DNA of 64,000 bases from Streptomyces xanthophaeus. GTDB taxonomy: Bacteria; Actinomycetota; Actinomycetes; Streptomycetales; Streptomycetaceae. The stretch lies in contig NZ_KL647137.1 of assembly GCF_000725805.1 (NCBI RefSeq), forward strand, positions 62,001 through 126,000. Reading direction: 5' to 3'. The translations under genes were made by a program, and so were the position numbers. Positions 9,302 through 18,688 of the stretch are shown one piece after another. Every line of letters starts with the position of its first letter. Within the stretch, counting starts at the first letter, position 1. The notes under the pieces are model-generated. The model saw nothing but the letters and a program-made list of their open reading frames with translations, was not told the origin of the DNA and searched no databases.

Positions 9302-9306
9302 CCGCC

Positions 9307-9346
9307 GCCGGACCGGCGGGACCCCGCGAGGCCCCGCCGGTCCGGC
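9307..9346. terminator. bidirectional hairpin terminator
   Basis: A perfect 14-bp inverted repeat (9307-9320 and 9333-9346) with a 12-base loop fills the 51-base gap between the convergent antiporter and acylase genes. Confidence 0.8.
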
Positions 9347-9352
9347 CGCCGG

Positions 9353-11809
9353 TCAGCGGCGTTCGCGCGCCCACACCACCTTCAGGCGCGGCGAAGCGAG
9401 GATGTCCCGCTCGCAGAACCTCGACGTCACCCAGCGTTCCTGCGAGAACAGCCCGGTCTGGTCCGCGTGGAACGGCGAGTTCGGGTTGGACGACTGGCTG
9501 AACGTCAGCAGGGTGCGCGCCACCGGGCAGCGGCTGCCGTCCCAGCCGACCGCCTGGACGTGACTGGAGCCGTGCACGACCTCCGCGTAGCCGCCGGCCG
9601 CCGCGTTCCACTGCGCCTCGATCTTGTTCCATACGCCGAGGGCCTCGGTGCCGCCGCCCACCGGCAGCTTCTGCCCGCCACGGACGACGAACTGGTGCTC
9701 GCCCAGCGGGGCGTCCAGGGCGATCCCGGCCGCCCTCAGCTCGGCGACCGTGTCCGCGAGGGCCCGCGCGACACCGGGCGCCGCCCGGTTGAGCGTACGG
9801 GGAGTGCCGACGGGATCGGCCGCCGAGAACGGCACCAGCCACAGGTCCTTGGCCGGTGTCGACGCCGTCAGCTTGCGCCAGAACCGGTCGAAGAGCAGCG
9901 CACCGCGGCTGTCGGCGTCGGCCGTACGGTCCCAGCCCGCCAGCACCGGGCAGGCCGCCGACACGTCCACCGCAGAGCCGTCCCCGGCCGTCGCGGTCCC
10001 CCCGGGCAGGGCCGCGCAGGCGGCGGCCGCGTCGGCCGCCGCCAGGTCACCGGCCGGAGCCCGGTCGGCGAACTGCTGGGCCTGGAGGTCGGCCACGGTC
10101 AGCCGTCCCTTCGCGGCCATCGCCGCCACGTCCTCCACCGCGCCGCGCGTGCGCAGCGAGCGCGGGGTGCCCTCGTTGCCCCAGACCCGTTCGTAGCCGG
10201 TCAGCGGCTGCTGTGCGTTGGCCAGCCAGGCGCTGTCGTTGGAGTTCTCGGCGTACGGTGCGTCGCGCAGCGTGGGCGCCTTGCCCGGGCCGAACACCCC
10301 CGGCTGGACCGCGTCCGGGTCCGAGCCGAGCGCGCAGTCGCTGCGGGAGCCGTCCAGGACCGCGAGGCCCGAGGCGGGGTAGGTGGCCCGGCCGAGCGGG
10401 GTGGAGCAGCGGGCGGCGAGCTCGTCGGTGATCCGGGGCAGGACCTGGGACTGGGTGAAGAGCGTGCCGCCCGCTGAGTCCGCCGCCACCGTGTTGACCC
10501 AGGGCAGCCCCTGGGTGCGCCGCAGGGCCTCCTGGATCCCGGCCACCGACCGGGACCGGCTCATGGCGAGCGCGGTGTCGGAGCCGCGCAGGTTCGCGGC
10601 GTTGGGGTCGTTCAGCGCGTAGGCCGTACCGGCGGTCCACGGCAGGGGCAGGCCCGCGCCGAGGCCGGTGACGACCGGGCCGTAGCGGGTCCACCACTGG
10701 GTACGGGTGACCGGATCGCCGCCCGGCACCGGGACGGTGACGGTGCGCGGGGTCATCTTCTCCGGCTTCCCGTCGACCAGGTAGGCGGTGGGGTCGGCCG
10801 GGTCGAGGGCGAGCTGGTGCAGGTTGAGCGGGGTGCCGGTGGACACGGTGTGGCTCCAGGCCACCTTCTCGTTGAAACCGATGTTGACCACGGTGGTGCC
10901 GAGCAGGGAGCCGCCCGAGACGTTCAGTTCGCCCGGGATCGTCTGCTGCGACTGCCAGAAGCGGCGTCCGCCGTGCCAGGGGTAGTGCGGGTTGCCGAGC
11001 AGCAGGCCGCTGCCGGACTTCGTGGTCGACCCGGCGAAGGCCACCGCGTTGGAGCCCCTGTCGTAGCGGGTGGTGTCGAAGAACTCCCGGGCGGCCTCCG
11101 CGGCGGCGGCCGGGTCGATATCCGGCTGCGGGGCGGTGGGGGCGCCGGGGGCGGCGGCGGGGCCCGGCGGCCGGGCGGCCGTGATGCCGTCGATGCCGCG
11201 CCCCTGGCCGCCGAGGACCGACACCGCGAAGCCGCGGGCGGCCACGTCGGCGGCGGTGACCGGGCGGACCCAGCCCGTGCCCTTGCAGGCCGGATCGGTG
11301 ACCGGGTTCTGTGCGAGCCACGCGTTGTAACCTGCGGCCCAGCCGCGCATCAGCTCCTTCACCTTCCCGCTGGGTCCGGCGGGGGCGGGGGCGGCCAGCA
11401 GCTTCTCGACGGTGCCCGCTTCGCGTACGCCCTTGAAGTACAGGTCGCTGGAGAGGTTCTTCGTGGCGGAGGACAGCGAGCCGTCGGGAGCCGCGTCGGG
11501 GCCGAACCAGCGGGAGCGTTCGCCCGCCACGGTCACGAAGCCGTCGGCGAGGATGCAGACCTGGTCGGCGGCCTGGGCCCAGCCGGTGCCGAAGCCGAGG
11601 TCCGCGTAGTCCTTGGCGAGGATGTGCGGAATCCCGTGCTCGGTGTAGCGGACGACCGCCGAGAGCCTGCCGGCGGACGCGGCCTCGGCGTCGTCGGTGG
11701 CGGCCGCGGCCTGCGGCACGGCAGCGGTGGCGGCGAGCAGGGCGGCGCCCAGCAGGGCGACGCGGCGGCGTAGGGGGCGTAGGGGTCGGTGTGCATCTAA
11801 TGGGCGCAA
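9353..11809 (-). CDS. exported penicillin acylase family protein (N-terminal nucleophile amidase)
   Basis: An 818-residue precursor with a signal peptide (RPLRRRVALLGAALLAATAAVPQAAAA, shown here in parts: RRRVALLGAALLAAT then AVPQAAAA), an alpha-subunit region, and the autocatalytic cleavage site G252-S253-N, whose serine becomes the N-terminal nucleophile of the beta chain. Downstream GNPHYPW and NVGFNEKV-like motifs match penicillin G / AHL / lipopeptide acylases. It hydrolyses amides outside the cell; candidates are acyl-homoserine lactones, cyclic lipopeptides or beta-lactams. No ATG fits this frame near the signal; TTG 11809, preceded by GGGAGA, is the best start. With that start codon 4 is TTA, implying dependence on the bldA tRNA. 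Confidence 0.82.
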   Translation of the reverse strand: MRPLDAHRPLRPLRRRVALLGAALLAATAAVPQAAAATDDAEAASAGRLSAVVRYTEHGIPHILAKDYADLGFGTGWAQAADQVCILADGFVTVAGERSRWFGPDAAPDGSLSSATKNLSSDLYFKGVREAGTVEKLLAAPAPAGPSGKVKELMRGWAAGYNAWLAQNPVTDPACKGTGWVRPVTAADVAARGFAVSVLGGQGRGIDGITAARPPGPAAAPGAPTAPQPDIDPAAAAEAAREFFDTTRYDRGSNAVAFAGSTTKSGSGLLLGNPHYPWHGGRRFWQSQQTIPGELNVSGGSLLGTTVVNIGFNEKVAWSHTVSTGTPLNLHQLALDPADPTAYLVDGKPEKMTPRTVTVPVPGGDPVTRTQWWTRYGPVVTGLGAGLPLPWTAGTAYALNDPNAANLRGSDTALAMSRSRSVAGIQEALRRTQGLPWVNTVAADSAGGTLFTQSQVLPRITDELAARCSTPLGRATYPASGLAVLDGSRSDCALGSDPDAVQPGVFGPGKAPTLRDAPYAENSNDSAWLANAQQPLTGYERVWGNEGTPRSLRTRGAVEDVAAMAAKGRLTVADLQAQQFADRAPAGDLAAADAAAACAALPGGTATAGDGSAVDVSAACPVLAGWDRTADADSRGALLFDRFWRKLTASTPAKDLWLVPFSAADPVGTPRTLNRAAPGVARALADTVAELRAAGIALDAPLGEHQFVVRGGQKLPVGGGTEALGVWNKIEAQWNAAAGGYAEVVHGSSHVQAVGWDGSRCPVARTLLTFSQSSNPNSPFHADQTGLFSQERWVTSRFCERDILASPRLKVVWARERR

Positions 11810-12037
11810 CGTGTCTCCCAAGTGGCCTGCGGTCGGGCGTGGTTGCCCGTGAAACCGGTGGTGCTGGGGTCGCTCGTCCCACACTCACGCAGGTCACCCG
11901 ACGATCTGTCAACATCCCGTTTGGTATCCACCGCCCGGTGGTCGGCGGGGTGGAGTTGGGCTAGGTTGCGGCCGGAGTCGGGCGCCAGGGCTCCGCTCAC
12001 GATGCAGTCCCCGAACTGACAGGCGGTGACCCGGGTG

Positions 12038-13540
12038 ATGACGGAAGTGCGGCACAACACGGTCGACGGACTGGTGCGGGACAGCGCGCGACGGACCCCG
12101 GACCGGACGGCGGTGCGCTACCGGGACCGGAGCTGGAGCTACGCCCGCCTCGACGCCGCGGTGTCCACCGCCGCGGCCCAGCTCAGGACGGACCACGGGC
12201 TGGCCCCCGGCGACCGGGTCGCCACCTTCGCGCACAACAGCGACGCCTACCTGATCGCCTTCCTCGCCTGCGCCCGCGCGGGACTCGTCCACGTCCCGGT
12301 GAACCAGAACCTGACCGGCGAGGACCTCCGGCACGTCCTGCGGCATTCGGGGAGCTCGCTGGTCCTCACCGACCCCGAGCTGGCCGACCGCGTGCCCGAG
12401 GGGTACGGGGTCCGGCCCCTACGGGCGCTGGCGGACCCGCAGGCGCAGCAGAGGCCGTACGAACGCAGCAGCGACCCGCAGGCCGTGGTCCAGCTGCTGT
12501 ACACCTCGGGGACCACCGCCCTGCCCAAGGGCGCGATGATGACGCACCGGGCACTGGCCCACGAGTACGAGAGCGCCATCGAGGCACTGGACCTGGCCGA
12601 GGGGGACCGGCCGGTGCACTCGCTGCCGCTCTACCACTCGGCGCAGATGCACGTCTTCCTGCTGCCGTACCTGGCGGTGGGGGCGCAGAACACGATCCTC
12701 GACGCGCCCGTCGCGGAGCAGGTCTTCGACCTGGTGGAGGCGGGGCGTGCGGACAGCCTCTTCGCGCCGCCCACGGTGTGGATCGCCCTGGCCGGCCATC
12801 CGGAGTTCGGGCGGCGCGACCTGGGCGCCCTGCGCAAGGCGTACTACGGGGCCTCGATCATGCCGGTCCCGGTCCTGGAGCGGCTGCGGGCCCGGCTGCC
12901 GGGGCTCGGTTTCTACAACTGCTTCGGGCAGAGCGAGATCGGGCCGCTGGCCACGGTCCTGGGGCCCGGGGAACACGAGGGGCGGCTGGAGTCCTGCGGG
13001 CGTCCGGTGCGCCACGTGGAGGCGAAGGTCGTCGACGAGCGGGGCGAGGAGGTCCCGGCGGGGACGGCCGGCGAGGTGGTCTACCGCTCGCCGCAGCTGT
13101 GCCTGGGCTACTGGAACGATCCGGAGGCGACGCGGGAGGCCTTCCGGGACGGCTGGTTCCGCTCGGGCGACCTCGCGGTACGGGACGCCGAGGGGTACTT
13201 CACGGTCGTCGACCGGCTGAAGGACGTCATCAACTCGGGCGGGGTGCTGGTCGCCTCCCGGCAGGTGGAGGACGTGCTGTACGGCCACCCCGGGGTGGCC
13301 GAGGCTGCGGTGATCGGGCTGCCGGACGAACGGTGGATCGAGGCCGTCACGGCGGTGGTGGTGGCCCGCGGGGAGGTCACGGAGGCGGACCTGCTGGCCC
13401 ATGCCCGCAAGGAGCTGGCCCACTTCAGGGCTCCGAAGCGGGTGCTGTTCGTGGAGGCCCTGCCGCGCAACGCCAGCGGCAAGATCCTCAAGCGCGAGCT
13501 GCGCGAACGGTTCGCCGGCGCCCCGGGCGCACTCGGCTGA
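12038..13540 (+). CDS. acyl-CoA synthetase (AMP-binding)
   Basis: This 500-residue ANL ligase has LLYTSGTTALPKG (about 150-162), YNCFGQSEIGPL, GDLAVRDAEGYFTVVDRLKDVINSGG and a C-terminal NASGKILKREL containing the catalytic lysine. It is related to fatty-acyl-CoA ligases of actinomycetes, distinct in sequence from the two other FadD-type proteins nearby. Start choice is among GTG 12026, GTG 12035 and ATG 12038; I use the ATG. It is divergent from the acylase across a 228-base intergenic region and converges with the YihY gene. Substrate unknown. Confidence 0.85.
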   Translation: MTEVRHNTVDGLVRDSARRTPDRTAVRYRDRSWSYARLDAAVSTAAAQLRTDHGLAPGDRVATFAHNSDAYLIAFLACARAGLVHVPVNQNLTGEDLRHVLRHSGSSLVLTDPELADRVPEGYGVRPLRALADPQAQQRPYERSSDPQAVVQLLYTSGTTALPKGAMMTHRALAHEYESAIEALDLAEGDRPVHSLPLYHSAQMHVFLLPYLAVGAQNTILDAPVAEQVFDLVEAGRADSLFAPPTVWIALAGHPEFGRRDLGALRKAYYGASIMPVPVLERLRARLPGLGFYNCFGQSEIGPLATVLGPGEHEGRLESCGRPVRHVEAKVVDERGEEVPAGTAGEVVYRSPQLCLGYWNDPEATREAFRDGWFRSGDLAVRDAEGYFTVVDRLKDVINSGGVLVASRQVEDVLYGHPGVAEAAVIGLPDERWIEAVTAVVVARGEVTEADLLAHARKELAHFRAPKRVLFVEALPRNASGKILKRELRERFAGAPGALG

Positions 13541-13568
13541 CGGCCGGGCCTGCGCCGGGGCCGGTGGG

Positions 13569-14444
13569 TCAGGGGCGATGCGATCCGGGGCCGTGGGAAT
13601 CGGGGCCGTGGGGGGCGGGGTCATCGGCGGGAAGGATTCCGCTGGTGCGCAGACGCTTGAGGGTGAGGTGTTCGTGCACCAGACGGCCCACCAGGGCCCC
13701 GCCGTAGACCACGAAGCCGACGCCGACCAGCCAGGACTGGACGACGAGGAGGGTGCCGAAGGGGCCGTAGGTCACGGCATTCGAGGCGATCAGCGGGGAG
13801 AACACCAGCTGGGAGAAGATCCGCAGCCCCAGCAGCCCGAGGCTGGTCGCCACCGCTCCGGGGACCAGGGCCCGCCAGCGGACCCGGCCGCCGAGCAGCA
13901 GCCGCTGCGAGCCCCAGAAGAACACGCAGGTGCCGAGCAGGTCGCCCAGGGTGCCGAGGACGGTGCCGACGGCTTCGTCGGACGGCGCGGGGATCGCGAC
14001 GAGCAGGGCGAGGTAGCAGACCAGCAGCGCGAGCCAGACGACGTGCCGCCACATGGTGTGCCAGCGGGCGGTCGGAAGGTCCCACACCTTCTCGTAGCCG
14101 GTCTGCACGGCCGAACCGAAGGTCAGGCCGAATACGGCGAGGGCGGCCAGACCGAAGGCGGTCGTCCGCTCCAGGGCCAGGTCGGCCGCGCCGAACACCA
14201 TCTCCACCCGGGCGCGCGAGGACTCCGTGACCCCGAGGGCCTGGCCCAGCCACCGGCCGAAGCCGGAACCGCTGCCGGGTGCAGCGGCCGCGACGACCAC
14301 CAGCAGGGGCACCAGGGTGAGGAACCCGAGGGCGGCGAAGCCCATCGCCCGGTGCATCAGCTCCATCTCCCGGCCACGGCTCCAGGCCAGCCCGGCAGGG
14401 GAGCCCTGGAGCCGGTCGTGGAGCCGCCGGAAGATCGAGGTCAC
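13569..14444 (-). CDS. YihY/virulence factor BrkB family membrane protein
   Basis: The 291-residue protein has about six hydrophobic segments (for example FAALGFLTLVPLLVVVAAAAP, about 34-54) and the conserved YihY pattern of a central GxxLGxxxxFxxGxxRxxW-like region around LLGTCVFFWGSQRLLLGGRVRWRA. The family was once called ribonuclease BN in error; its role is unsettled, with export-type functions proposed. The start is GTG at 14444. The C-terminus ends in a short HGPDSHGPGSH repeat that comes from a direct repeat in the DNA near 13580-13615. It is the only membrane protein in this CoA-ligase-rich stretch. Confidence 0.82.
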   Translation of the reverse strand: MTSIFRRLHDRLQGSPAGLAWSRGREMELMHRAMGFAALGFLTLVPLLVVVAAAAPGSGSGFGRWLGQALGVTESSRARVEMVFGAADLALERTTAFGLAALAVFGLTFGSAVQTGYEKVWDLPTARWHTMWRHVVWLALLVCYLALLVAIPAPSDEAVGTVLGTLGDLLGTCVFFWGSQRLLLGGRVRWRALVPGAVATSLGLLGLRIFSQLVFSPLIASNAVTYGPFGTLLVVQSWLVGVGFVVYGGALVGRLVHEHLTLKRLRTSGILPADDPAPHGPDSHGPGSHRP

Positions 14445-14556
14445 GCCTCATGCACTACCCGCAGGGCCGTCCCGGCTCCCGGGAGCGGCCTCGAAGTAGG
14501 CCCGAAGGGGTGGTTTCAGTGGTCCGTGGGCGGCCGGAAGAGGCCCGGTGCGTGTC

Positions 14557-15864
14557 TCAGGGCTTCCCTCCGTCACGGAGGTCCACCAGCCGTCTGATCT
14601 TCCCCACCGAACGCTCCAGCGTCTCGGGGTCGACCACCTCCACCGCCACGGAGATCCCGATGCCTTCCTTGACCGCCCGGACCACCTGGGCCGCCGCGGT
14701 CTCCCGCTCGGCGGACCCGGTCTCCCGCCGGGCCTCCACCCGGACGGTCAGGGCGTCCATCCGGCCCTCCCGGGTCAGCCGTAGCTGGAAGTGCGGTGCC
14801 AGCCCGGGCGTGCGCAGGAGGACCTCCTCGATCTGGGTCGGGTACAGGTTCACCCCGCGCAGGATGATCATGTCGTCGGTGCGGCCGGTGACCTTCTCCA
14901 TCCGGCGGAAGGACGGCCGCGCGGTGCCGGGCAGCAGCCGCGTCAGGTCCCGGGTGCGGTAGCGCACGATCGGCATGGCCTCCTTGGTGAGGGAGGTGAA
15001 CACCAGCTCGCCGGGCTCTCCCTCCGGCAGCACCGCGCCCGTCAGCGGGTCGATCACCTCCGGGTAGAAGTGGTCCTCCCAGATGTGCAGCCCGTCCTTC
15101 GTCTCGACGCATTCCTGCGCCACGCCCGGTCCGATGACCTCGGACAGTCCGTAGATGTCCACCGCGTCGATGCCGAGCCGTTCCTCGATCTCCCGGCGCA
15201 TCTCCTGCGTCCAGGGCTCGGCGCCGAATATGCCGGTCCGCAGCGAGGTGGCGCGCGGATCGATGCCCTGGCGCTCCATCTCGTCCAGCAGGGTCAGCAT
15301 GTACGAGGGGGTCACCATGATCACCTCCGGCCGGAAGTCCTGGATGAGCCGGACCTGCCGGTCGGTCATCCCGCCGGAAGCGGGGACGACCGTACAGCCG
15401 AGGCGCTCGGCGCCGTAGTGGGCGCCGAGGCCGCCGGTGAACAGTCCGTAGCCGTAGGAGATGTGGACGAGCTGGCCCGGTCTCGCGCCCGCGGCCCGCA
15501 GGGACCGGGCCACCACGTCGGCCCAGGTGGAGAGGTCCCCGTCGGTGTACCCGACGACGGTGGGACGTCCGGTGGTGCCGCTGGAGGCGTGGATGCGGCG
15601 GACCTCGGGGCGCGGGACGGCGAACATGCCGAAGGGGTACTGCTCGCGCAGGTCCGCCTTGGTGGTGAAGGGGAAGAGGGCGAGATCGGCGAGGGAGCGG
15701 CAGTCGTCGGGGTGCACCCCGGCCTTGTCGAAGGCCTGCCGGTAGTGGGGCACCCGGTCGTAGACGCGGTGCAGGGTCGCGCGCAGCCGCGTCAGCTGGA
15801 GCGCGGCCAGCTCGTCGGGGCCCAGCCGCTCGCCCTGGTCCTGGAGATCCGCGTACGCCGTCAT
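14557..15864 (-). CDS. paaK: phenylacetate-CoA ligase
   Basis: The 435-residue protein matches PaaK in length and motifs: YRQAFDKAGVHPDD near the N-terminus, HASSGTTGRPTVVGYT (AMP-binding loop), SYGYGLFTGGLGAHYGAE, IYGLSEVIGPGVAQEC, EDHFYPEVIDP and the C-terminal region ending in SVGKIRRLVDLRDG with the likely catalytic lysine. It makes phenylacetyl-CoA, the first step of the paa pathway. The start ATG 15864 follows GAGGTGA. None of the ring-epoxidase (paaABCDE) genes are in the window, so it is either an orphan or acts on a related aryl acid. An ACCG-N6-CGGT palindrome sits 27 bases upstream. Confidence 0.9.
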   Translation of the reverse strand: MTAYADLQDQGERLGPDELAALQLTRLRATLHRVYDRVPHYRQAFDKAGVHPDDCRSLADLALFPFTTKADLREQYPFGMFAVPRPEVRRIHASSGTTGRPTVVGYTDGDLSTWADVVARSLRAAGARPGQLVHISYGYGLFTGGLGAHYGAERLGCTVVPASGGMTDRQVRLIQDFRPEVIMVTPSYMLTLLDEMERQGIDPRATSLRTGIFGAEPWTQEMRREIEERLGIDAVDIYGLSEVIGPGVAQECVETKDGLHIWEDHFYPEVIDPLTGAVLPEGEPGELVFTSLTKEAMPIVRYRTRDLTRLLPGTARPSFRRMEKVTGRTDDMIILRGVNLYPTQIEEVLLRTPGLAPHFQLRLTREGRMDALTVRVEARRETGSAERETAAAQVVRAVKEGIGISVAVEVVDPETLERSVGKIRRLVDLRDGGKP

Positions 15865-15890
15865 GCCGTCACCTCATCATGAGCCACCCG

Positions 15891-15904
15891 ACCGATCATT
15901 CGGT
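15891..15904. promoter_or_regulatory. PaaR-like operator upstream of paaK
   Basis: ACCGATCATTCGGT is a 5-4-5 inverted repeat ending 27 bases before the paaK ATG. Its ACCG-N6-CGGT half-site spacing is the core of the operator reported for the TetR-family phenylacetate repressor PaaR in corynebacteria (from memory). A second 12-bp palindrome, ACTCGAACGAGT, lies at 15936-15947. Confidence 0.6.
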
Positions 15905-15985
15905 AGATTGCCGGACCCTGACGGGGAAATCAATGACTCGAACGAGTGATCGCCTGAATTGGTGGCCGCAGGCGCACCTCGCGCG

Positions 15986-16024
15986 CCCGGGCCAGGACCC
16001 GGCGGGGCGGGGTCCTGGCCCGGG
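15986..16024. terminator. strong hairpin terminator of the FadD19-like gene
   Basis: A perfect 15-bp inverted repeat (15986-16000 and 16010-16024) with a 9-base loop lies downstream of the FadD19-like gene stop at 16069 and upstream of the paaK promoter, insulating the two. Confidence 0.8.
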
Positions 16025-16068
16025 TCGGGGGCCGGCCGGTCGGGGGCCGGGGTACTGCGGGTCGGGGA

Positions 16069-17700
16069 CTAGTGGGCGGAGTCCGCCTCCGTCGCCACCG
16101 TCTTCGCCCAGCGGTAGTCCGCCTTGCCGCTGGGCGAACGCTGGATGGCGGGCGCGATGACCAGCTGCCGCGGGATCTTGTACCCCGCCAGCCTGGTCCG
16201 GCAGTGCGTCTGGATCTCGTCCAGCGAAGGCGTCCGGGCGCCCTCGCGGACCTGTACCACCGCGGCCACGTGACTGCCCCACGTCGGGTCCGGGACACCG
16301 GCCACCAGGGCGTCGTACACGTCCGGATGGGACTTCAGTGCCTGCTCGACCTCCTCCGGGTAGACCTTCTCGCCGCCCGTGTTGATGCACTGCGAGCCGC
16401 GGCCGAGGACGGTGACGATGCCCGCCTCGTCGACGGTCGCCATGTCCCCGAGCAGGACCCAGCGCTCCGTGCCCTTCTGGAAGAAGGTCTCCGCGGTCTT
16501 GGCCGGGTCGTTGTAGTAGCCCAGCGGGACGTGGCCGCGCTGCGCCAGCCGTCCCGGCTCGCCCACCGGGACGGGCTCGTGCGTCACCGGGTCGACCACC
16601 TGCGTGCGGTCGTTGACCTCGAGGCGGAAGCCCTTCTCCGGGCCGGAGTCGTCCGTCGCCCTGCCGTTCGAGCCGGACTCCGACGAGCCGAAGTTGTTCA
16701 GGAGCAGCACGTTCGGGACGAGCCGCTGGAACTCGGCCCGCACCGTCTCCGACATGATCGCGCCCGAGGAGGAGACGCTGAACAGCGAGGACAGGTCCGT
16801 CCCCGCGAGCGGGCCGTTCAGGGCGTCGATGAGCGGCCTGAGCATCGCGTCGCCCACCAGGGACACGCTCGACACCTTCTCCTTCTCGATGGTGCGGAGC
16901 ACCTCCTCGGGCGCGTACTTGCGGTGGATGACCACCCGCTGGCCGTAGTTGAAGGCGATGAACGAGGTCAGCGTCGACGTGCCGTGCATCAGCGGGGGAG
17001 CCGGGAAGAAGGTGAGGCCGTCCCCGCGGGCCGCGACCCGTTCGGCCAGTTCCTCGGGCCGCTTCACCGGCTCGCCGGTGGGTTCGCCGCCGAAGAGCCC
17101 GGCGAAGAAGAGGTCCTCGGCCCGCCACATGACGCCCTTGGGCATCCCCGTCGTACCGCCGGTGTAGATGATGAACAGGTCGTCGGCGCTGCGGGCCGGG
17201 AAACCGCGCCCGGGCGAACCGGCCGCCTCGGCGTCCTCGAAGGCGACGGGCGCCAGTCGCGGCTCGGGTGCGCCCGGCGGGACCGTGCCGACCCGGACCA
17301 GGTGCCGCAGCCGGGGGGTCTGCGGCAGCGCGGCGGCGACCCGCGCGGTGAACTCGCCCTCGAAGACCAGCGCGGCGAGGTCGGCGTCGTTGTAGAGGTA
17401 GACCAGCTCCTCCTCGACGTACCGGTAGTTGACGTTCACCGGGACCAGCCGGGCCTTCAGGCAGGCCAGCACGGTCTGGAGGTACTCGATCCCGTTGTAC
17501 AGGTGCAGGCCCAGGTGCTCGCCGGGCTCCAGCCCGCTGTCCAGCAGGTGGTGGGCGATCCGGTTCGCCGCGGCGTCCAGTTCCGCGTACGTCAGGCGGC
17601 GCTCGGCGCCGGTCCCGGGGTGGTCCACGTACACGAGGGCCTCGCGGTCAGGGACCACGTCCACGACCGACTCGAACAGGTCGGCAAGGTTGTACTCCAC
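16069..17700 (-). CDS. acyl-CoA synthetase, FadD19-like (steroid side-chain type)
   Basis: The 543-residue ANL ligase begins EYNLADLFESVVDVVPDREALVY and has VNVNYRYVEEELVYLYNDADL, IIYTGGTTGMPKGVMWR, NNFGSSESG, and a C-terminal SPSGKADYRW with the catalytic lysine. These segments closely recall mycobacterial FadD19, which activates C25/C26 steroid side-chain acids. I moved the start to GTG 17700 because AGGAGGA lies just upstream; the frame is open 102 bases further. It is divergent from an EchA19-like hydratase, exactly as fadD19 and echA19 are paired in M. tuberculosis, and shares a palindromic operator with it. Family assignment is strong; steroid specificity is inferred from context. Confidence 0.85.
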   Translation of the reverse strand: MEYNLADLFESVVDVVPDREALVYVDHPGTGAERRLTYAELDAAANRIAHHLLDSGLEPGEHLGLHLYNGIEYLQTVLACLKARLVPVNVNYRYVEEELVYLYNDADLAALVFEGEFTARVAAALPQTPRLRHLVRVGTVPPGAPEPRLAPVAFEDAEAAGSPGRGFPARSADDLFIIYTGGTTGMPKGVMWRAEDLFFAGLFGGEPTGEPVKRPEELAERVAARGDGLTFFPAPPLMHGTSTLTSFIAFNYGQRVVIHRKYAPEEVLRTIEKEKVSSVSLVGDAMLRPLIDALNGPLAGTDLSSLFSVSSSGAIMSETVRAEFQRLVPNVLLLNNFGSSESGSNGRATDDSGPEKGFRLEVNDRTQVVDPVTHEPVPVGEPGRLAQRGHVPLGYYNDPAKTAETFFQKGTERWVLLGDMATVDEAGIVTVLGRGSQCINTGGEKVYPEEVEQALKSHPDVYDALVAGVPDPTWGSHVAAVVQVREGARTPSLDEIQTHCRTRLAGYKIPRQLVIAPAIQRSPSGKADYRWAKTVATEADSAH

Positions 17701-17806
17701 CGTTCCTCCTGACCGCGGGAGTTCCCATGGCTGGCCCCATGGGTGGTCTGCTCGGCGGTCATTAGAGCGCCGCCGGACCCAACTGGGAAGGGAGCAGCCC
17801 AAGAAA

Positions 17807-17823
17807 TCTGACTGAGTGTCAGA
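17807..17823. promoter_or_regulatory. 17-bp operator palindrome, copy 2 of 3
   Basis: TCTGACTGAGTGTCAGA, a 6-5-6 inverted repeat with A-rich flanks, lies in the divergent intergenic region: 106 bases from the FadD19-like start and 64 bases from the EchA19-like start. It matches copies at 4300 and 30002 in half-site, spacing and total length. Confidence 0.72.
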
Positions 17824-17887
17824 AAACTATTGAACTGCACCCGCCCCTACTGCAACCTGTTCTAGGTCTTGAGACGGGAGGACGGCA

Positions 17888-18688
17888 ATGGGTGGGACAG
17901 AACACCTGACCGTGGAACGGCACGGCGCCACGCTGGTGCTCACCATGAACAGGCCCGAGGCGAAGAACGCGCTCTCGCTGCCGCTGCTGGTGGGCCTGTA
18001 CGACGGGTGGCTGGAGGCGGACGCCGACGACACGGTCCGCTCCGTCGTCCTGACCGGCGCGGGAGGGGACTTCTGCGCCGGCATGGACCTCAAGGCCCTG
18101 GCCGGGAAGGGGATGGCGGGCGACCAGTACCGGGACCGCCTGCGGGCCGACCCCGACCTGCACTGGAAGGCGATGCTCCGCCATCACCGGCCGCGCAAGC
18201 CGGTGATCGCGGCCGTGGAGGGCTACTGCGTGGCGGGCGGCACCGAGATCCTCCAGGGCACCGACATCCGGGTCGCGGGTGCGGGCGCCACCTTCGGGCT
18301 GTTCGAGGTCAAGCGCGGCCTCTTCCCGATCGGCGGCTCCACGGTGCGGCTGCCGCGCCAGATCCCGCGCACGCACGCCCTGGAGATGCTGCTGACCGGC
18401 CGCCCGTACTCCGCGGACGAGGCAGCCCGGATCGGCCTGGTCGGGCAGGTGGTGCCCGACGGCACCGCACTGGAGAAGGCCCTGGAGATCGCCGAACAGG
18501 TCAACGCGTGCGGGCCGCTCGCCGTGGAGGCCGTCAAGGCGTCCGTGTACGCGACCGCCGAGATGACGGAGACGGAGGGGCTGGCCGCGGAACTCATCCG
18601 GGGGTGGCCGGTCTTCGACACGGCGGACGCGAAGGAGGGCGCGCGCGCCTTCGCCGAGAAGAGGCCGCCGGTGTACCGGCGGGAGTAG
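17888..18688 (+). CDS. crotonase / enoyl-CoA hydratase family protein, EchA19-like
   Basis: The 266-residue crotonase-fold protein has both oxyanion-hole segments (TGAGGDFCAGMDLKAL near 55-70 and AVEGYCVAGGTEI near 108-120) and the downstream FGLFEVKRGLFP segment carrying the glutamate at the classical catalytic position. It would hydrate a trans-2-enoyl-CoA in beta-oxidation. The start ATG 17888 follows GGGAGGA. It is divergent from the FadD19-like ligase, and a DUF35/thiolase set follows after a 600-base spacer, the arrangement seen around echA19 in mycobacterial cholesterol catabolism. Confidence 0.87.
   Translation: MGGTEHLTVERHGATLVLTMNRPEAKNALSLPLLVGLYDGWLEADADDTVRSVVLTGAGGDFCAGMDLKALAGKGMAGDQYRDRLRADPDLHWKAMLRHHRPRKPVIAAVEGYCVAGGTEILQGTDIRVAGAGATFGLFEVKRGLFPIGGSTVRLPRQIPRTHALEMLLTGRPYSADEAARIGLVGQVVPDGTALEKALEIAEQVNACGPLAVEAVKASVYATAEMTETEGLAAELIRGWPVFDTADAKEGARAFAEKRPPVYRRE

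Noticed and set aside
11533..11796. ATG start MHTDPYAP as the start of the acylase
   Set aside because: It is in a different frame from the signal peptide and acylase domain.
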